Source: Flavobacterium sp.
GTDB lineage: Bacteria > Bacteroidota > Bacteroidia > Flavobacteriales > Flavobacteriaceae
Reading direction: 5' to 3'
DNA: 5,282 bases
Assembly (NCBI GenBank): GCA_023253295.1
Contig: JALRGZ010000129.1
Location: 1 to 5,282, forward strand
Shown piece after piece: positions 4,445 through 5,282 of the stretch. The notes below the pieces were generated by a model. The model had not been told where the DNA came from. It searched no databases and saw only the letters and a program-made list of their open reading frames with translations. The position numbers and the translations under genes were made by a program. Positions within the stretch are counted from its first letter, which is position 1, and each line of letters begins with the position of its first letter.

Positions 4445-4580
4445 TGTCAGTCTAAGCTTGTTGAAGACTTTTACGTGAACATTTGCCCTTCAACCCTTCG
4501 ATAAACTCAGGGCAGGCTAAGCTCAAGATCACAATTGCAAAATTTCATTTTTATAGGACTTCGACAGTCTCAGTCTGACA
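4445..4580. repeat. Gene-less pair of outward-facing A-type hairpins
   Basis: The left copy (4445-4468, minus-strand reading) has perfect GTCT/AGAC arms around TCAACAAGCTT and ends in TGACA. The right copy (4557-4580) has perfect GACT/AGTC arms around TCGACAGTCTC and ends in TGACA, with the tail ATAATGGAATT. Between them lies a third hairpin (4494-4512, CCCT/AGGG around TCGATAAACTC) that lacks TGACA. No gene is enclosed. The pair fills most of the gap between the cytidylyltransferase stop and neuB. Confidence 0.6.
4467..4512 (+). repeat. Longer dispersed repeat, copy 2
   Basis: This is the counterpart of 2085-2137, sharing ACTTTT, TGAACATT, a CCTTC-ACC block and a final CCCT...AGGG hairpin, about 2.4 kb away in the same orientation. 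Confidence 0.55.
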
Positions 4581-4613
4581 ATAATGGAATTTCAAATTTG
4601 CAAATCATAGATA

Positions 4614-4628
4614 GGATCAGGGTGACAA
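4614..4628 (+). repeat. Truncated hairpin-repeat remnant
   Basis: GGATCAGGGTGACAA matches only the 3' half (TCAGGG then TGACAA) of the A-type repeat; the 5' arm is missing. It ends 8 nt before the stop codon of the cytidylyltransferase fusion gene. Confidence 0.5.
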
Positions 4629-4636
4629 TTGCGGCA

Positions 4637-5282
4637 TCAATATCTGTCATTATATTTCATAATCCACTCACAAGCCTCTCTTATCGCTCCTTCAGCGGAA
4701 GCTTTTGTCAACAAATAATCTGCATGTTGTTTTATTTTTTCAGTAGCATTTGCTGGTGCAAAAGACCAAGCTACCGAACATATATTCGCTAAATCATTCA
4801 CATCATCACCTATGTAGGCAAAAGCGTTAAAACTAGTATTTCTGGTCTTAGCAAAATGTTGCAAAAAAGCATACTTATCCTTTACCCCTAAAAATGTATT
4901 TTCAATTTGGAGTTTTTTCATGCGTTGTGCCACTAAGGGTGAATTCTCAGAAGTAATCACTACCACTTCCACCTGATACTGACGAAGAATTTCCAATCCC
5001 ATTCCATCGCGCATATCAAAGGCTTTGGCTAATTCCCCTTCCGCCGAATAAAAAACCTGTCCGTTAGTAAATACCCCATCAACATCTAACACCAAATAAT
5101 CGATACGTTGGTGTTGCTTCGCTTTTTTCAAACGGCTGGCCAACAATTCTTCCACAATTTTCCAATCGGTCATCGAATCGATTTCTACCAACGAATTTTC
5201 AGGCATAGTCACTAATCCAATATTGCCACTTACTCTGTTTTTAGAATCCAGAAAAGCTTGTTTTATCGAAGCATAAACGGCC
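4637..5282 (-). CDS. neuA: CMP-nonulosonate cytidylyltransferase/HAD phosphatase fusion, N-terminus outside window
   Basis: The 214 visible residues are open to the window edge. Residues 1 to about 50 (GNIGLV at 19-24, then SLVEIDSMTDWKIVEELL at 30-47) match the C-terminal end of NeuA-type cytidylyltransferases, which activate sialic-type acids with CTP. From about residue 60 a KdsC-like HAD phosphatase (subfamily IIIC-type) follows: DVDGV (66-70, nucleophile D66 and acid D68), KAFDMRDGMG (86-95), ITSENS (109-114, motif II), GVKDK (132-136) and GDDVND (158-163). All catalytic acids are present. The phosphatase would remove a 9-phosphate made by a NeuB-type synthase, and the missing N-terminal half would form the CMP-sugar. 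A GTG at 5212 could be read as a start, but the NeuA homology and open frame run through it, so it is internal. The next gene on the strand, neuB, begins about 275 bp downstream beyond a repeat block. Confidence 0.82.
   Translation of the reverse strand, partial: AVYASIKQAFLDSKNRVSGNIGLVTMPENSLVEIDSMTDWKIVEELLASRLKKAKQHQRIDYLVLDVDGVFTNGQVFYSAEGELAKAFDMRDGMGLEILRQYQVEVVVITSENSPLVAQRMKKLQIENTFLGVKDKYAFLQHFAKTRNTSFNAFAYIGDDVNDLANICSVAWSFAPANATEKIKQHADYLLTKASAEGAIREACEWIMKYNDRY

Noticed and set aside
4535..4792. Plus-strand 85-codon open frame
   Set aside because: It is antisense to the phosphatase domain and begins inside the repeats; no protein family is recognisable.
5210..5212. GTG at 5212 as the start of a stand-alone 191-residue HAD phosphatase
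   Set aside because: The frame is open upstream to the window edge, and the upstream residues continue the C-terminal part of a NeuA-type cytidylyltransferase, so the GTG is internal.

Overview
The window looks like a chromosomal segment of a Bacteroidota member, most likely Flavobacteriaceae (Flavobacterium or a close relative). The reasons are AT-rich coding sequence, very AT-rich spacers, a TAnnTTTG-type -7 promoter box, A-rich leaders without a strong Shine-Dalgarno, and many intergenic repeats with a TCGACAGGCTC core, a repeat class I recall as common in flavobacterial genomes. No search was possible, so the genus is inference.

Layout from low to high coordinates. Positions 1-300 are G+C-rich (about 53% by hand count) and carry several perfect hairpins but no convincing gene. 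Positions 301-592 are AT-rich spacer with one perfect 16-bp palindrome. All five genes that follow lie on the minus strand, so they read from right to left: a sialic-acid-type cytidylyltransferase/HAD phosphatase fusion (4637 to the window edge, N-terminus outside), a NeuB-type nonulosonate synthase (3486-4361), two paralogous small GIY-YIG nucleases (3035-3358 and 2345-2671), and a GT-B-like surface-polysaccharide glycosyltransferase (593-1990). The fusion enzyme and NeuB would make a CMP-activated nine-carbon acidic sugar (sialic acid, KDN or a relative), probably through a 9-phosphate intermediate because a HAD phosphatase is present. The glycosyltransferase plausibly belongs to the same capsule, O-antigen or glycan cluster.

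The striking part is 2085-4630. Every gap between the sugar genes is filled with short palindromic repeats. I count 14 hairpin copies. In each, 4-nt arms around an 11-13-nt core (TCGACAGGCTC-like or TCGACTTCGCTC-like) are complementary to each other, although the arm sequence itself changes from copy to copy, and most copies carry TGACA on one fixed side. Each GIY-YIG gene sits between two outward-facing copies, giving compact modules of 373 bp (2343-2715) and 438 bp (2974-3411). The two modules use different core subtypes. Two further outward-facing pairs (2843-2949 and 4445-4580) contain no gene. The arrangement resembles REP/REPIN repeats with their RAYT transposases, but with a GIY-YIG nuclease as the candidate enzyme. 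That mobility hypothesis is inference from the sequence layout.
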